Part shown: positions 9,208-18,826 of the stretch, in pieces
Layout: each line of letters begins with the position of its first letter
Numbering within the stretch: the stretch's first letter is position 1
Program-made: the position numbers and the translations under genes
Notes under the pieces: generated by a model
Seen by the model: the letters and a program-made list of their open reading frames with translations, nothing else
Databases searched by the model: none
Told to the model about the DNA's origin: nothing
Assembly (NCBI GenBank): GCA_963805915.1
Contig: CAWDWD010000016.1
Span: 1-64,000 of the forward strand
Origin: JAEULH01 sp963805915
GTDB lineage: Bacteria > Pseudomonadota > Alphaproteobacteria > Rhodospirillales > Defluviicoccaceae
Reading direction: 5' to 3'
DNA length: 64,000 nucleotides

Positions 9208-9855
9208 GCAAAGCCCTGGCTCTGGCGGTTGAGCGGCAAGTGAAGCCCGTACTTGCCGAACAGGACCATCGCCAGCAATCCGGCGCCGGCGCGGCCGCGA
9301 GCGATCGGGTGAAACGGCGCCGGCGGCTGGGTGATCCGCTCGCACGCCCGGCAGCTGAACTTCTCGCGGACGGTCTGGATCACCTTCCACTGCCGGGGAA
9401 TGACCTCCAGCGTCTCGGTCACATCCTCGCCGAGCTTGACCAGCCTGCCCTGACAGCACGGGCAGACGGAGGGTGGCGGGATGACGACGCGCTCGCGCGG
9501 CAGATGGCAACGGGCCCCGCACCGGCTTGCGCCGGGCGAAGCTTCCGACCGCGCTCTCGCTCGTACCGGCCGCCGCGTCCTCGGCGGCACGGGCGTCCTC
9601 GGTGGCGCTCGCTTCCAGTTCCTCGAGTTGCAGCTCCAACTGGTCGAGCAGCCGTCGCCGGTGCTCCGACGACGGCCCGAACCGATCGCGCTTCAGCTTG
9701 GCGATCATCAGCTTCAGATGCGCCACCATGGCTTCGGCGCCGGATGCACGCGCCTCGGCCTCGATCCGGGCCGAACGCTCGGCGAGGAACGCCGCTTTCA
9801 GCGTCGCGATATCGTCGGGAACGGTCTCGGGTATGCTGCTCACTATGCTGCTCAC
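9208..9855 (-). pseudogene. IS66 transposase TnpC, N-terminal fragment with frameshift
   Basis: From a GTG at 9855 the minus strand encodes the N-terminal leucine-rich coiled region (DDIATLKAAFLAERSARIEA, LKRDRFGPSSEHRRRLLDQL) of IS66 TnpC. Near 9525 it shifts one base into the frame with LPRERVVIPP, CPCCQGRLVKLGEDVTETLEVIPRQWKV, KFSCRACERITQPPAP and LLAMVLFGKYGLHLPLNRQS. It then ends abruptly at the IS3 fragment. The catalytic domain is absent. Confidence 0.8.
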
Positions 9856-9869
9856 CCTCTCGACGGGGC

Positions 9870-10111
9870 TTCGTTCAGCCGGCCCGCGCCGGCCGTACGG
9901 TGTGACGCGGATTTGCGCCAATCGATTCCGTCGAGCAGGTAGGCGAGCTGCGCCGGCGTGATCGCGACGATGCCGTCGGCCGGAGACGGCCAGATGAACC
10001 GGCCGCGCTCCAGTCGCTTGACGTAGAGCGACATCTCCAGCCTGTCCCGACGCATGTCTCCGTCCGCCCCACCGCCAGCCACACCCGAACCCCGCCCGGA
10101 ACCGGGATCAT
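9870..10111 (-). pseudogene. IS66 TnpB remnant with internal deletion
   Basis: Starts MIPVPGGVRVWLAVGRT, typical for IS66 TnpB (Orf2), then loses about 45 residues and continues as LYVKRLERGRFIWPSPADG and ITPAQLAYLLDGIDWR, the normal end of the family, in another frame. Its ATG (10109-10111) overlaps the stop of the tnpA remnant, the usual tnpA-tnpB junction of this element. Confidence 0.75.
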
Positions 10112-10345
10112 CGCCGTAAGGCGCCAATCACCGCCGCCACCAATGCCGGCGGGGTCGATGCCGAAATGCGCGCCCGCGGCCCGCCGGAAACCTCGATCTC
10201 GATCGCCGGCGCGGCCACGGGAGTGGAAAGCTCGCCGGGCGTCGTCTCGACAAGAGCCGGCGTCACGACCGCCTCGGCAAAGCCGCCTCGCCCCAGACCC
10301 AGCTCTTGCCGCCAGCGACGCACCGTCTCTTGCACCGGCGCAAAC
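10108..10345 (-). pseudogene. IS66 TnpA C-terminal remnant
   Basis: The minus strand reads VRRWRQELGLGRGGFAEAVV, then IEIEVSGGPRARISASTPP and ALVAAVIGALRR before TGA. This is the end of IS66 TnpA (Orf1), a small HTH protein. The HTH-containing N-terminal half is missing; upstream of about 10345 the frame enters unrelated sequence coding a hydrophobic stretch and then the antisense of a histidine kinase. Confidence 0.65.
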
Positions 10346-10389
10346 ACCACTGTCAGCACCACGGCCAACACAAGCCACATCATCACCTC

Positions 10390-12643
10390 AAGCGGAAGAC
10401 GGCCCTCAGCGGTCCCGCCATCGACCCCTTGCTCGCCGCGCCGAAGCTGCGCGGGTACCTGGTTGTGACCGTTGGGCTTGAGTCCCTGCGCGCGCGGATC
10501 GATGGAAAGACCCTGGCCTCCGGCGGCTCGCTGTTTCTCGTCGGTGATGACGCGAGCGGCGGCGGCCGACTGCTGTTCGCGCCCAAAGGCGACGAAGACG
10601 GATCGGGCCGGCTCGGCGCCGAGATCGGCTCGCGCGTGCGCCCGTCGACGAAAACCGGACTGCCGGTCGCTGCCGAGGTCGGTGGCGAGCCGGTGATGCT
10701 TCTCGCCCATGAGCTTTGCCCCGACCTTATCCTCGTCGGCAATCTACCGCGGTCGGGTCTTCTCGCGGCGAGCAGGCAACTGGGTCAACTCGTTGCGGTC
10801 GTCATGGTCATCGCGACCATCATCAGCGCGGCCCTGATGCTGATCGTTCTCCGGGTGATGATCGTCGCGCGCGTCGGCAAGCTCGAGACGTTTGCCAAGG
10901 AGATCGGCCGCGGCAATTCGATGGCGCTCTTGAGATCAGCTCCGGTGATGAACTGGGCGAACTGGCCCGGGAATTCCAGCTCATGGGCCGGGGCCTTGCG
11001 ACATCGCGCCGAGAGATCGAGGTCTATCAAGGCGGTCTTGAGGCTCAGGTCGCCGAACGAACGGCCGAACTGAGTGCGGCGAAGGAGCAGGCCGAAGACG
11101 CCAACCGCGCAAAGTCCCAGTTCCTCGCAACCATGGCCGAGCTGCTGTCGAGCATTGCTCTGTCGTCAAAGCAGCTCAGGTTCGTCGAGGCCATTCAATC
11201 GCTCGGCGCATTCGCTTCTCACCATCATCAACAACATCCTCGATTTCTCCAAGATCGAGGCGGGCAAGTTCACCCTCGATCCGGCGCCGTTCGACCTGCA
11301 CGAACTGGTCGAGGACGTGGTCGATGTGCGCCGAAAGCGCCCGCGTCAAGAAAGTCGAACTCATCTGCGCCGTGCCGCCGTCGCTCCAGGGCCGGCACGT
11401 CGGCGACGAGGTTCGGCTGCGCCAGATTCTTGTCAACCTGGTCGGCAACGCCGTTAAATTTACCGACACGGGTCAAATTGTCGTTCGGGTGGAGCTTAAG
11501 CAGGCGGCCAGTGGCGGTGACGACACCCTGCGCATTGTGGTGCAGGATAGCGGTATCGGTATCGCGGCGGAGGCTCAGGCGCGTATCTTGGAATCCTTCG
11601 CTCAGGTCGACGGCTCGACCACCCGCAAGTACGGCGGCACCGGCCTCGGCCTGACCATCACTCATCAGCTCGTGGCCTTGATGGGCGGGGATCTGTCGGT
11701 CACGAGCACGCTTGGCGAGGGGGCGACCTTCGCCTTCACCCTGGACCTGCCGCGAGCGCCGTCGGCCGACGAGGTCGAGCCGATGGAAGGTCTTCATGGC
11801 GCCCATGTCCTTCTGGTCGGCGGCAACGACACGCGCCGGGATGTTTTCGAAGAACAGCTCACCGCTTGGGGCGCGGCCTGCGATGCCGCCGCCGACAATG
11901 AGCTTGCGCTGATCCTGCTGAGGCTTGGCGGCGACGGCTACAGTCTGATCGTCGTCGATGGTCGCTGCGCGCGCGTCGACGGTCTTGATCTGGCTCGATG
12001 GATCGATGCCGAGAGCGGTCACAACCGCGCCCCGATCCTGCTGACCCATCCCATGTGCGAGCGAGCGTCGAGCGAAGCCTTACGCGAGGCGGGGATTGAA
12101 TGGACATTGGCCAGTTCCGTCCGCCAGAGCGTCCTCTACGATACGCTCAGCGAGATGTTGACGGGTGTTCAGAATGATGGCGGTGGGGCCGAGCCCGCTA
12201 CATCCGCGCCGGCAAAGCGGGGATGTCCGCGCAAGCCGGCCGGATCCTGGTTTGCGGAAGACAATCCGGTTAATCAGGAAGTCGCGCTCAGCATGCTCGA
12301 GTTGCTTGGCCACGAGTTGACGGTCGTCGACAACGGCCGTGAGGCGGTCGGCGCGCTGGCCGCGGGAACGTGGGACGTGATCCTGATGGACTGCCAGATG
12401 CCGGTGATGGACAGCTTCGAAGCGACCGCCGAAATTCGCCGAAGCGAGGGAGCCTATGGCGCGGGCCGTACTCCAATCATTGCGCTGACCGCCAACGCGA
12501 TTCAGGGCGACCGCGAGCGCTGCCTGGCCGCCGGCATGGACGATTACCTGAGCAAGCCCTTCGGAATCGATCAACTCCGCGCCACCCTGGAGCAATGGCT
12601 CGCCACCGCGGCGCGGTCCGTGGTCCAGCCGGCCGCAATGTAG
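10390..12643 (+). pseudogene. Hybrid sensor histidine kinase with two receiver domains, decayed
   Basis: Pieces in three frames line up as one protein: extracytoplasmic part, membrane helix (LVAVVMVIATIISAALMLIV), HAMP (ARVGKLETFAKEIGRGN), coiled coil, dimerisation region, N- and G-box ATPase (LVNLVGNAVKFTDTG, YGGTGLGLTITHQL), a weak receiver (VLLVGGND...) and a second receiver (AEDNPVNQEVALSML, VILMDCQMPVMD). Frames break near 10920 and 11325. Between SQFLATM and AELLSS about 14 residues are missing, exactly the H-box that carries the phosphorylated His. The 5' end is cut by the IS66 remnant. It cannot work as a kinase. Confidence 0.85.
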
Positions 12644-12759
12644 GTCGCGTGTGCCGTCCGTGCTGAACGCCGAGATGGACCATCATCTCGGCGCGGCGAG
12701 CTTGGTAACTTCGCTCTCCTCGGTCAGGCTCGAATGCACAACCTGTTGAAAGCTCACAA

Positions 12760-13218
12760 CTACTCGTCGCGGTGAGTGCGCTCCATTCGCTCGTGGCGTT
12801 CCTGGGCTTCGAGGCTGAGGGTGGCGATCGGCCGGGCCTCCAGCCGCGAGATGCTGATCGGCTCGTGCGTATCCTCGCAGTAGCCGAAGGTGCCGCTTTC
12901 GATGCGCTCCAGCGCTTCGTCGATCTTGCTGATCAGCTTGCGGGCGCGATCGCGCGTTCGCAACTCCAGCGTGCGCGCCGCCTCGATGGAGGCGCGGTCG
13001 GCCACGTCGGCCTCGTCGAAGCCGCCTTCTTGGAGATTGTGCAGGGTTTCGCTGGATTCGCCCAGCAACTCGTCGCGCCACTGCAACAGCTTCTGGCGAA
13101 AGTACTCGCGCATCAACGGGCTCATGAACAGCTCGTCATCGGTGGGCCGGTAGTCCGGCGGCACCGTCAACGTCCTCGCGGAACGGCTTGACGCTTCCTG
13201 CACTGGATCAAGACCCAA
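12760..13218 (-). CDS. dksA: DksA-family RNA polymerase-binding factor, Cys-poor type
   Basis: The protein contains the DksA body: REYFRQKLLQWRDELLGES, a coiled coil with ADRASIEAARTLELRTRDRA, then GTFGYCEDTHEPISISRLEARPIATLSLEAQERHERME. DksA modulates transcription with ppGpp through the secondary channel. Of the four zinc-binding Cys of E. coli DksA only the first is present, as in many alphaproteobacterial homologues, so zinc binding by that site is unlikely. The start is unsure: the open frame begins with TTG at 13218, but family alignment suggests a start at GTG 13203 or around 13164-13170. Confidence 0.88.
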   Translation of the reverse strand: MGLDPVQEASSRSARTLTVPPDYRPTDDELFMSPLMREYFRQKLLQWRDELLGESSETLHNLQEGGFDEADVADRASIEAARTLELRTRDRARKLISKIDEALERIESGTFGYCEDTHEPISISRLEARPIATLSLEAQERHERMERTHRDE

Positions 13219-13358
13219 CCAAGTCTCGTTGAACGGGGCGGACTATATGGGTGAAGGCACCCTGCCGCAAGCGGTAACTTATTCCGCACACTGTAATTAA
13301 CCCCTTGAAATAGCGCCAAAATTGACAAAAAACGCGCGTCCGTAGGGGGCGGCGGCGA

Positions 13359-13788
13359 TCATTGCCGGCGTGCCAGCTTGGCCACTTCCACCTTCGCGCG
13401 CAGCTCGATTTCGCCGATGAGATGGTCGAGGCGCTCATCGCCGCTCATCCGGCGCTCCTGCTTGAGGGTTTCGGCGAGAACCGCCAAGCGGTTCCTCGGC
13501 ACAACCCCGGCGAGCAGCGCAACGCGGAGTTCATCGAGTTCGATCCAGCAGATCGTCGCCGCGGCGAACGTTTGCGGCGCGCGCGGCTTCGCCGTCCGCC
13601 CCTGGTGTCTCCTGAATGCTGAGGAGGGACGTGACGCTCACGACCGCCGGGCCGAACATGGTCTCGGTGGCTGGCTTCACGCCCGCGGCCAACGTGAAAC
13701 GCTTGTCGCCCGCCGGCTTGGCGCGCTTGCGTCGGATGTCCGTAATTGTCGCGCCGGCGCGAACGCCATCGCTGTTCATGATCGGCAT
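13359..13788 (-). pseudogene. fliX: Flagellar assembly regulator FliX, one-base frameshift
   Basis: From ATG 13788 (AGGGAG six bases upstream) the frame gives a FliX-like N-terminus and LLSIQETPGADGEAARAANV-type segment. At about 13545 an extra C breaks the frame; in the next frame it continues ELDELRVALLAGVVP and HLIGEIELRAKVEVAKLARRQ before TGA at 13359. FliX couples flagellar basal-body assembly to class III/IV gene expression in alphaproteobacteria. The conserved C-terminus is intact, so the shift may be an assembly error. It is divergent from the hook gene at 14039. Confidence 0.75.
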
Positions 13789-14038
13789 GCCGGCTCCCTT
13801 CAGTCGCAGGACCGAGGCCAGTCTGGCCGCAGTGGGCTTAAGGATGCGTTAAAAGCCTGCGGATCGGCAGGATCTGCCCGGCAATGCGCGACCCTGGCGT
13901 CAAGGTAGCGCAGGCCGGCGGCAGGAAAAACGGGCTGAACGCACCATTTCAGCCGCCACGCCGCGCTGGCCCGAGAGTTGCTTCGTGCCGACCAGACGGG
14001 TCCAGTCAATCCACGGCCAGCGTAGGGAGAGCAATTTC

Positions 14039-15341
14039 ATGAGCTCGTTCGGAGCGTTTCAAAGCAGTGTCCTCGGCATGATCAGCCAGAGCCACGCGCT
14101 TGGCGTCATCGGCGCCAACATCGCCAATGTCGCTACGGACGGCTTCAAGCGGACGGACACGCACTTTCACACGCTTCGTCGGCCAGACGATCTCGAGCCA
14201 GCCGGGAAATCCGAACCTCGCCGGACCGCTGACCAGCCAGTCGGATATCGCCGGGGTCAAGGCCAAGGACTACGCGCGGATCGCGTTGCAGGGCCAGATC
14301 GCCGACGGCGATGGCTTACACGATGTCGCAATCAACGGCCGCGGCTTCTTCGTGCTCGGCGATACCGTAGGTGGGACCGGCCAGACGGCGTTCACCCGCG
14401 ACGGCGCGTTTGTCGAGCAGGCGGGCGCCGCGACGACCGTCACCATGCCGGACGGTACCACGCTGAGCGGAAACGAGACCTATCTGAGCGATGCCGGCGG
14501 GCGCTACGTTCTGGGCTGGCCGGCTAGCGCGGCGGGTACGGCGTCGGTCGGTGGCGGCGCTCTCGGGCCGATCCGCACCGATCCGTTTGCCTTCGCCAGT
14601 GAGGCGCAACCGACCAGCGAGGCGCGTCTGGCGCTGAACCTGCCTGCGTACGCGGACGATGGCGCGGCCGAACGCTACAGCATCGAAATCTTCGATTCCA
14701 TCGGCCGGCCGCGACCGATCGAGCTGTCGTTCACCAAGACGACGGCCAACGCATGGGACGTCGCCGCCACGGGATCGCCAGGCGATGCGCTCACGCTCGG
14801 GCCGGCGCCGGTGCCGCCGCTGAACTTCACTCCCACCGGCGAAACCATTGGCGCCGCGCCCTACAGTCTGGCCATCGCGCACGCCGACGGGGCGACATCC
14901 GCCTTCAGCCTCGACATGTCTGGCTTCAGGCAGTTCTCGGGACCATTGACGCCGCTCGATTTCGAGCGCGATGGCTACAGCGCCGGGGTCCTGGATTCGG
15001 TCTCGTTCGACGCGGCGGGTACGGTGGTCGGGACCTTCACCAATGGCCGGAGCCGAGCGCTGTACCATCTAGCGCTCGCCGATTTCTCCAATCCAGAGGG
15101 CCTGACTCCGCTGAGCGGAAACCTCTTCGCCGCGAGCGCCGCATCCGGAACAGCTGTTCTTGGCGCCGCCGGTGAGGGCGGCTTCGGCGCGGTCGTACCT
15201 GACGCGCTGGAGCAATCCAATGTCGAGCTGTCGGATGAATTCACCAAGATGATGGTGACCCAGCAGGCCTACAATGCGTCTGCCACGGCCTTCCGCACCA
15301 CCGACGAGATGTCCACCATCGCGCGCGACCTGAAGCGGTAG
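14039..15341 (+). CDS. flgE: Flagellar hook protein FlgE, one-base frameshift
   Basis: The ATG at 14039 has AGGGAGAG nine bases upstream. The N-terminal rod-type D0 region (FGAFQSSVLGMISQSHALGVI, NIANVATDGFKRTDT) is followed near 14178 by a shift of one base (CTTCG for CTCG), after which the frame VGQTISSQPGNPN, VAINGRGFFVLG, YDSIGRP-like FDSIGRPRPIELSF and the C-terminal D0 helix (LSDEFTKMMVTQQAYNASATAF) is open to 15341. Corrected length is about 433 residues, normal for FlgE. No other flagellar genes follow, so the rest of the flagellar set must be elsewhere or lost. Confidence 0.8.
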
Positions 15342-15429
15342 CGGCATGTGAGTGGCGCCGCCAAGGGGATCGCAAAACACGGTGTCTGGCGGCCGGTAGC
15401 GGTCGGGGAGTAGGGTAGCGGTTCCCTCT

Positions 15430-15798
15430 GTGCGGCCGAGGCAAAATGGTGTGAAGGCAGTTCCGTTTTCGATCGTCGCCCTTGTCGCCGTGGCCCTTTC
15501 GCTGGCTTTGGCCGCCGCGCTCAGGGTCTGGCTCATCGAGGTTCCGGCGATCGGTTGGCGCTGCACCGCCGTCGATGCGCCGGCGTGGTGCTTTCTGTTC
15601 CAGGGACTTGGCGTATTCCTGCGCGCGCAGATCTTCGGCGTCGTTTGCCTGATCATGGCGGTTGCGGCGTTCTTCGCCAGCAGCCGCGCAATCACGCTGG
15701 CCGCGATGGCCGCTGGCGCGGCCGCGCTGGTGCTGTACAACGCCGAGCTTGGAGCAGCGGCGGTTCTAGTCGGAGCGATGCGGGCCGTCCGGCTCTGA
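15430..15798 (+). CDS. Small membrane protein of unknown function
   Basis: A 122-residue frame starting at GTG 15430 (a second GTG at 15451 is equally possible) has about four hydrophobic segments: PFSIVALVAVALSLALAAAL, WCFLFQGLGVFL..., FGVVCLIMAVAAFFA and ITLAAMAAGAAALVL. No family was recognised. It converges with the GH17 gene and overlaps its 3' end by 33 bp. The membrane pattern and codon use support a real gene, but no function can be assigned. Confidence 0.55.
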   Translation: MRPRQNGVKAVPFSIVALVAVALSLALAAALRVWLIEVPAIGWRCTAVDAPAWCFLFQGLGVFLRAQIFGVVCLIMAVAAFFASSRAITLAAMAAGAAALVLYNAELGAAAVLVGAMRAVRL

Positions 15799-17551
15799 TA
15801 CCGCCGCGCGAGCGGGGACGTGGCGCCGCCAGGGCGCCAACTCAACCACCACCATCGCCGCCATGGCCGCGACAACGACAGCCCACCGTATGGCTTGATG
15901 GTTGGCCAGCCCCTCGACGGCGAGGATCGCGCCGGCGCCGGACACGGCGAGCGAGGCGAAAACGACCTCTTCGCGAAGGTCATGCGCGATGGCCCGGCCG
16001 CGCCCCGAACACGCGAGAAAGACAAAGCAGATGACCGCCGGCGCGTGGGCCGCGACAGGGAAATCGCGGTAGCGGCCGTCGAAGACCAGACAAAGCGTCG
16101 TCGCCGTGACGCCGAACATCGTCAATAATCTGAGCAGCCCGAGGGTGCGTGGCAGCGTCCACGGCGCAGCGAAACGCCGGCCCCGGATGGCGCCGATGAT
16201 CTCGATCGCCGGCGCGGGAAGGCCGCGCTGCACCGGACCGCTTGGCGAAAGGTACCAGTACGCGGTGAGCGTGACGGTGCCGGCCGCGACCGCAACGCGG
16301 GCGAGGCCTACGCTCCAATCGAACAGCGTTCGGCTGGTCACGCCGACTTCAAGGGCCGCGAACACCAAGGCGCATCCCGCTGTTGCCGCCGCGGTCGCCA
16401 AGACCAGCCATTGATGGGGCTTAAGTGGTGGCCTTCGCCGCCAAGCGAACAGGACAAGCGGCAGGACGATGGCGACGCTCGCGGCAAAGGCGCCGAGCCA
16501 GTCCGGATGCTCGCTGACGGGGCCCGCCATCGGAAACTTTGCTGTCCGCGCCTCGTCGAAGATACCCCAGTAGCCGCCGACGGTGCCTTCAAGCTTTCGC
16601 TTCCACGGTTGATCCAGCGCCTCGATAACGTTGATGTCGATATCTTCGTGTTGGGCAAGCGCGAGAACCTCGCGGATGAATTGGGCCTGGTTGACGACGC
16701 CGGGCAGGGCGCCGCGGCGCATCCGACCCTGGCTCGGCCACCCGGTTTCGCCGATCAGGATCGGCTTGCCCGGAAACGCCTCACGGACGACGTCCACGAT
16801 CTCGCGAACGTGCTCGACGGCTTTGCCCACCGCCACCGGGTCATCTTCCCAGTAGGGCAGAATGTGGACGGTCAGAAAATCGACCGAGGCCGCCACCGAC
16901 GGGTTCTTCAACCAGAATTCCCAGACGTCGGCGTAGGTTACCGGAACCGGAACGGCTGCGGCGACGGCCCGAATCTGCTCGGCAAGCTGCTCGGCCGGCA
17001 TCTCGCGTCGCAACAGAACCTCATTGCCGACGATCACCGCCTTGACAGTGTCGGAATAGCGATTGGCGAGGTCGATCACGGTCGCGATTTCGCGAGCGTT
17101 ACGGATCGGATCGCGTCGCAACCAAGCGCCGAGCAGGACCTTGAGGCCGAGGTCTCGGGCGATGCGCGGCACCTCTGCCAGTCCCTGGTCGACGGCGTAG
17201 ATCCGTACGCAACGGGTGACGGCGGCCAGCGCCGCCAGATCCTCCTTGATCTGTTGTGGAGGAACGACAAGCGCCTCGTCGAACGGCGACTGTGCCCCAC
17301 GGAACGGGGCAGTAGGAAACGCACGGAATCCGCGCCGATGGCGCGTCCGCCATCATCACCGAGCGGCCCTGCCATACCCAGAAGCCCAGACACAAGAGAA
17401 TGGCGACGAGCATCGCCGCGACCGCCAGCAGAGCCGGTCGCCGCTGTTCGTCCAGGTTAGTGGATCTCTCGGTGGATCTCTCGGACAGACCAAGAGAAAC
17501 AGAGTCTCGACCGTTCTCCAGGAAAGTCTCCGTCCGGCGCGATGCGCCCAA
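15766..17551 (-). CDS. GH17-type membrane beta-glucan enzyme, one-base frameshift
   Basis: The frame from 17551 has a membrane anchor (LLAVAAMLVAILLCLGFWVW). At about 17305 a C4 run must lose one C to continue through PFRGAQSPFDEALVVPP, TRCVRIYAVDQGL, KVLLGAWLRRD, VKAVIVGNEVLLR (acid/base Glu) and KPILIGETGWPS (nucleophile Glu), then about seven membrane helices to 15766. This arrangement is that of proteins often named beta-(1-6) glucan synthase or exo-beta-1,3-glucanase in Rhizobiales, thought to act on periplasmic or exported beta-glucans. Start uncertain; the N-terminus includes a duplicated 12-bp GTGGATCTCTCG (17459-17483). Confidence 0.78.
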
Positions 17552-17684
17552 ACGCGAAAGCTATGCCAAGTTAGGAGGTATGGAAAGGCTCAACTCGCTC
17601 TCCGGAGGGGCTCAACCGCGGAGGCCTTTCGCCGAGCGGATCGTATCGATGATGGCTAGACTTCAGATCGGGGCCGATCGGCAA

Positions 17685-18416
17685 TCAGGGGGCGATCAAG
17701 CCGAGCCTGATGGCCAGCACAACCGCCTGAACTCGATTGCAAGCGCCGATCTTCTTGATGGTGCCTTTGAGGTGGAACTGTACGGTATGTTCCGAGACCC
17801 CAAGGATCTTGCTAATCGACCAGGTGCTCTTTCCTCGTGCGGTCCAGGTCAGACACTCCCGCTCCCGGTCCGTCAGCTGAACGGGCGGCGAAGTTTCGTC
17901 GCCTCGGCGGGTAAGAGCGGTGTAGGCAAGTTGCAGCTGCGTAGCGAAGATCTGCATCGTGCCGAAACTCGGTGGAGCATCCCTTACAGGCAAAGCGCTC
18001 GCGAGGCTCACAACATAGCTTTCGCCGGCAGGACCATGAACAGGAATGCTTAGTCCGTTGTATAAGCCTGCCTCGCGGGCCTCCGCGAACATTCGCCGTT
18101 GTTTCGCCGAAAGGGTCTCGTGAGCAAGTGTCTCCGCCCAGCTGTATGGCTTGAGCTTGTTCGGCGCGAGCAGCAGACACGGATCGACTTCTTGATACTT
18201 TTCTTCAACATAATGGTCGATCCACGGCTGCGGGCAGCTGACAACAAGCGCGGGGTCCGACCGGCCGGGCGTAATGAGGCTTTGCGCCGCAGCGGTGACG
18301 GCGACGAATGCGATGCTGTCGTAGCCGAACGACTCCATCGCGACGCGAAACAAACCGAAGACCGCTTCGTGCGACGCCGCGGCGTTTGTCCGTTCTATGT
18401 AATCCGAGACTCGCAC
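17685..18416 (-). CDS. LuxR-family quorum-sensing transcription factor
   Basis: The protein of 243 residues has an autoinducer-binding domain with the hallmark positions W and Y (PWIDHYVEEKY), D-P (EVDPCLLL), W (YSWAETL) and G (NGLSIPVHGP), followed by a GerE-type helix-turn-helix (LTDRERECLTWTARGKSTWSI, VSEHTVQFHLK). This is the layout of acyl-homoserine-lactone receptors that bind lux-box palindromes. It is transcribed away from a FadL-type porin gene, beyond which lies an AHL synthase gene, so all three likely form one signalling unit. Confidence 0.88.
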   Translation of the reverse strand: MRVSDYIERTNAAASHEAVFGLFRVAMESFGYDSIAFVAVTAAAQSLITPGRSDPALVVSCPQPWIDHYVEEKYQEVDPCLLLAPNKLKPYSWAETLAHETLSAKQRRMFAEAREAGLYNGLSIPVHGPAGESYVVSLASALPVRDAPPSFGTMQIFATQLQLAYTALTRRGDETSPPVQLTDRERECLTWTARGKSTWSISKILGVSEHTVQFHLKGTIKKIGACNRVQAVVLAIRLGLIAP

Positions 18417-18826
18417 AACACGTCAGCCGTAAAAGGCGGTCGACGACCTGTGGGGCAACCTTTCGCGGCTGGCAAACGTGCGAAGGACAAACTCGCTTGC
18501 AATGGTCGCTGCCGATATTTGGAGTAATGGCGCGCGCAATCCTTCAGTGCGCCCAAGCATAAAAGACTCCTAGCAATCAAACAAAGAAACGTCTCCCATT
18601 AATGGAACAATAATTTTTTCTCAAATAATTGCTTTATTGATCATAGGCCGAAAAATATATTTGAAATCGCCCTAAACTTAAAAAATAACTTGATTGTAAG
18701 CCCCTAGTTGGGTATTTAATGCGATTGTCGCGGGCGTGTCAAGCTTGTCTGGTACTCACTGACGCTGTCGGCTCACTCCGGTCGCCCGCACTGGCACGCG
18801 CGGCTCGATGCCGCTGCCGGGGTTCC
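18417..18826. promoter_or_regulatory. AT-rich divergent promoter region of luxR and fadL
   Basis: This 410-bp gap is far more AT-rich than its surroundings between about 18560 and 18720 and separates two divergent genes, so it should hold both promoters. It contains the palindrome at 18594-18607 and an imperfect inverted repeat TCAAATAATTGC/TTTATTGA near 18631-18650. No gene was found in it. Confidence 0.6.
18594..18607. promoter_or_regulatory. Candidate LuxR-type operator, site A
   Basis: TCCCATTAATGGAA contains a perfect 10-bp palindrome (CCATTAATGG). It matches 12 of 14 bases with site B upstream of luxI (21566-21579). The match of palindromes in front of luxR/fadL and luxI suggests a common regulator, most simply the LuxR protein encoded next to it. 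The motif does not resemble the classic CTG-N10-CAG lux box, so another regulator is possible. Confidence 0.4.

Noticed and set aside
9875..10378. A 167-codon frame in the IS66 zone as a real gene
   Set aside because: Most of it is out-of-frame TnpA/TnpB sequence; only short stretches match the transposase proteins.
13208..13438. A 76-codon minus-strand frame upstream of dksA
   Set aside because: It overlaps both dksA and the fliX end, has Cys/Trp-rich random composition and no start signal.
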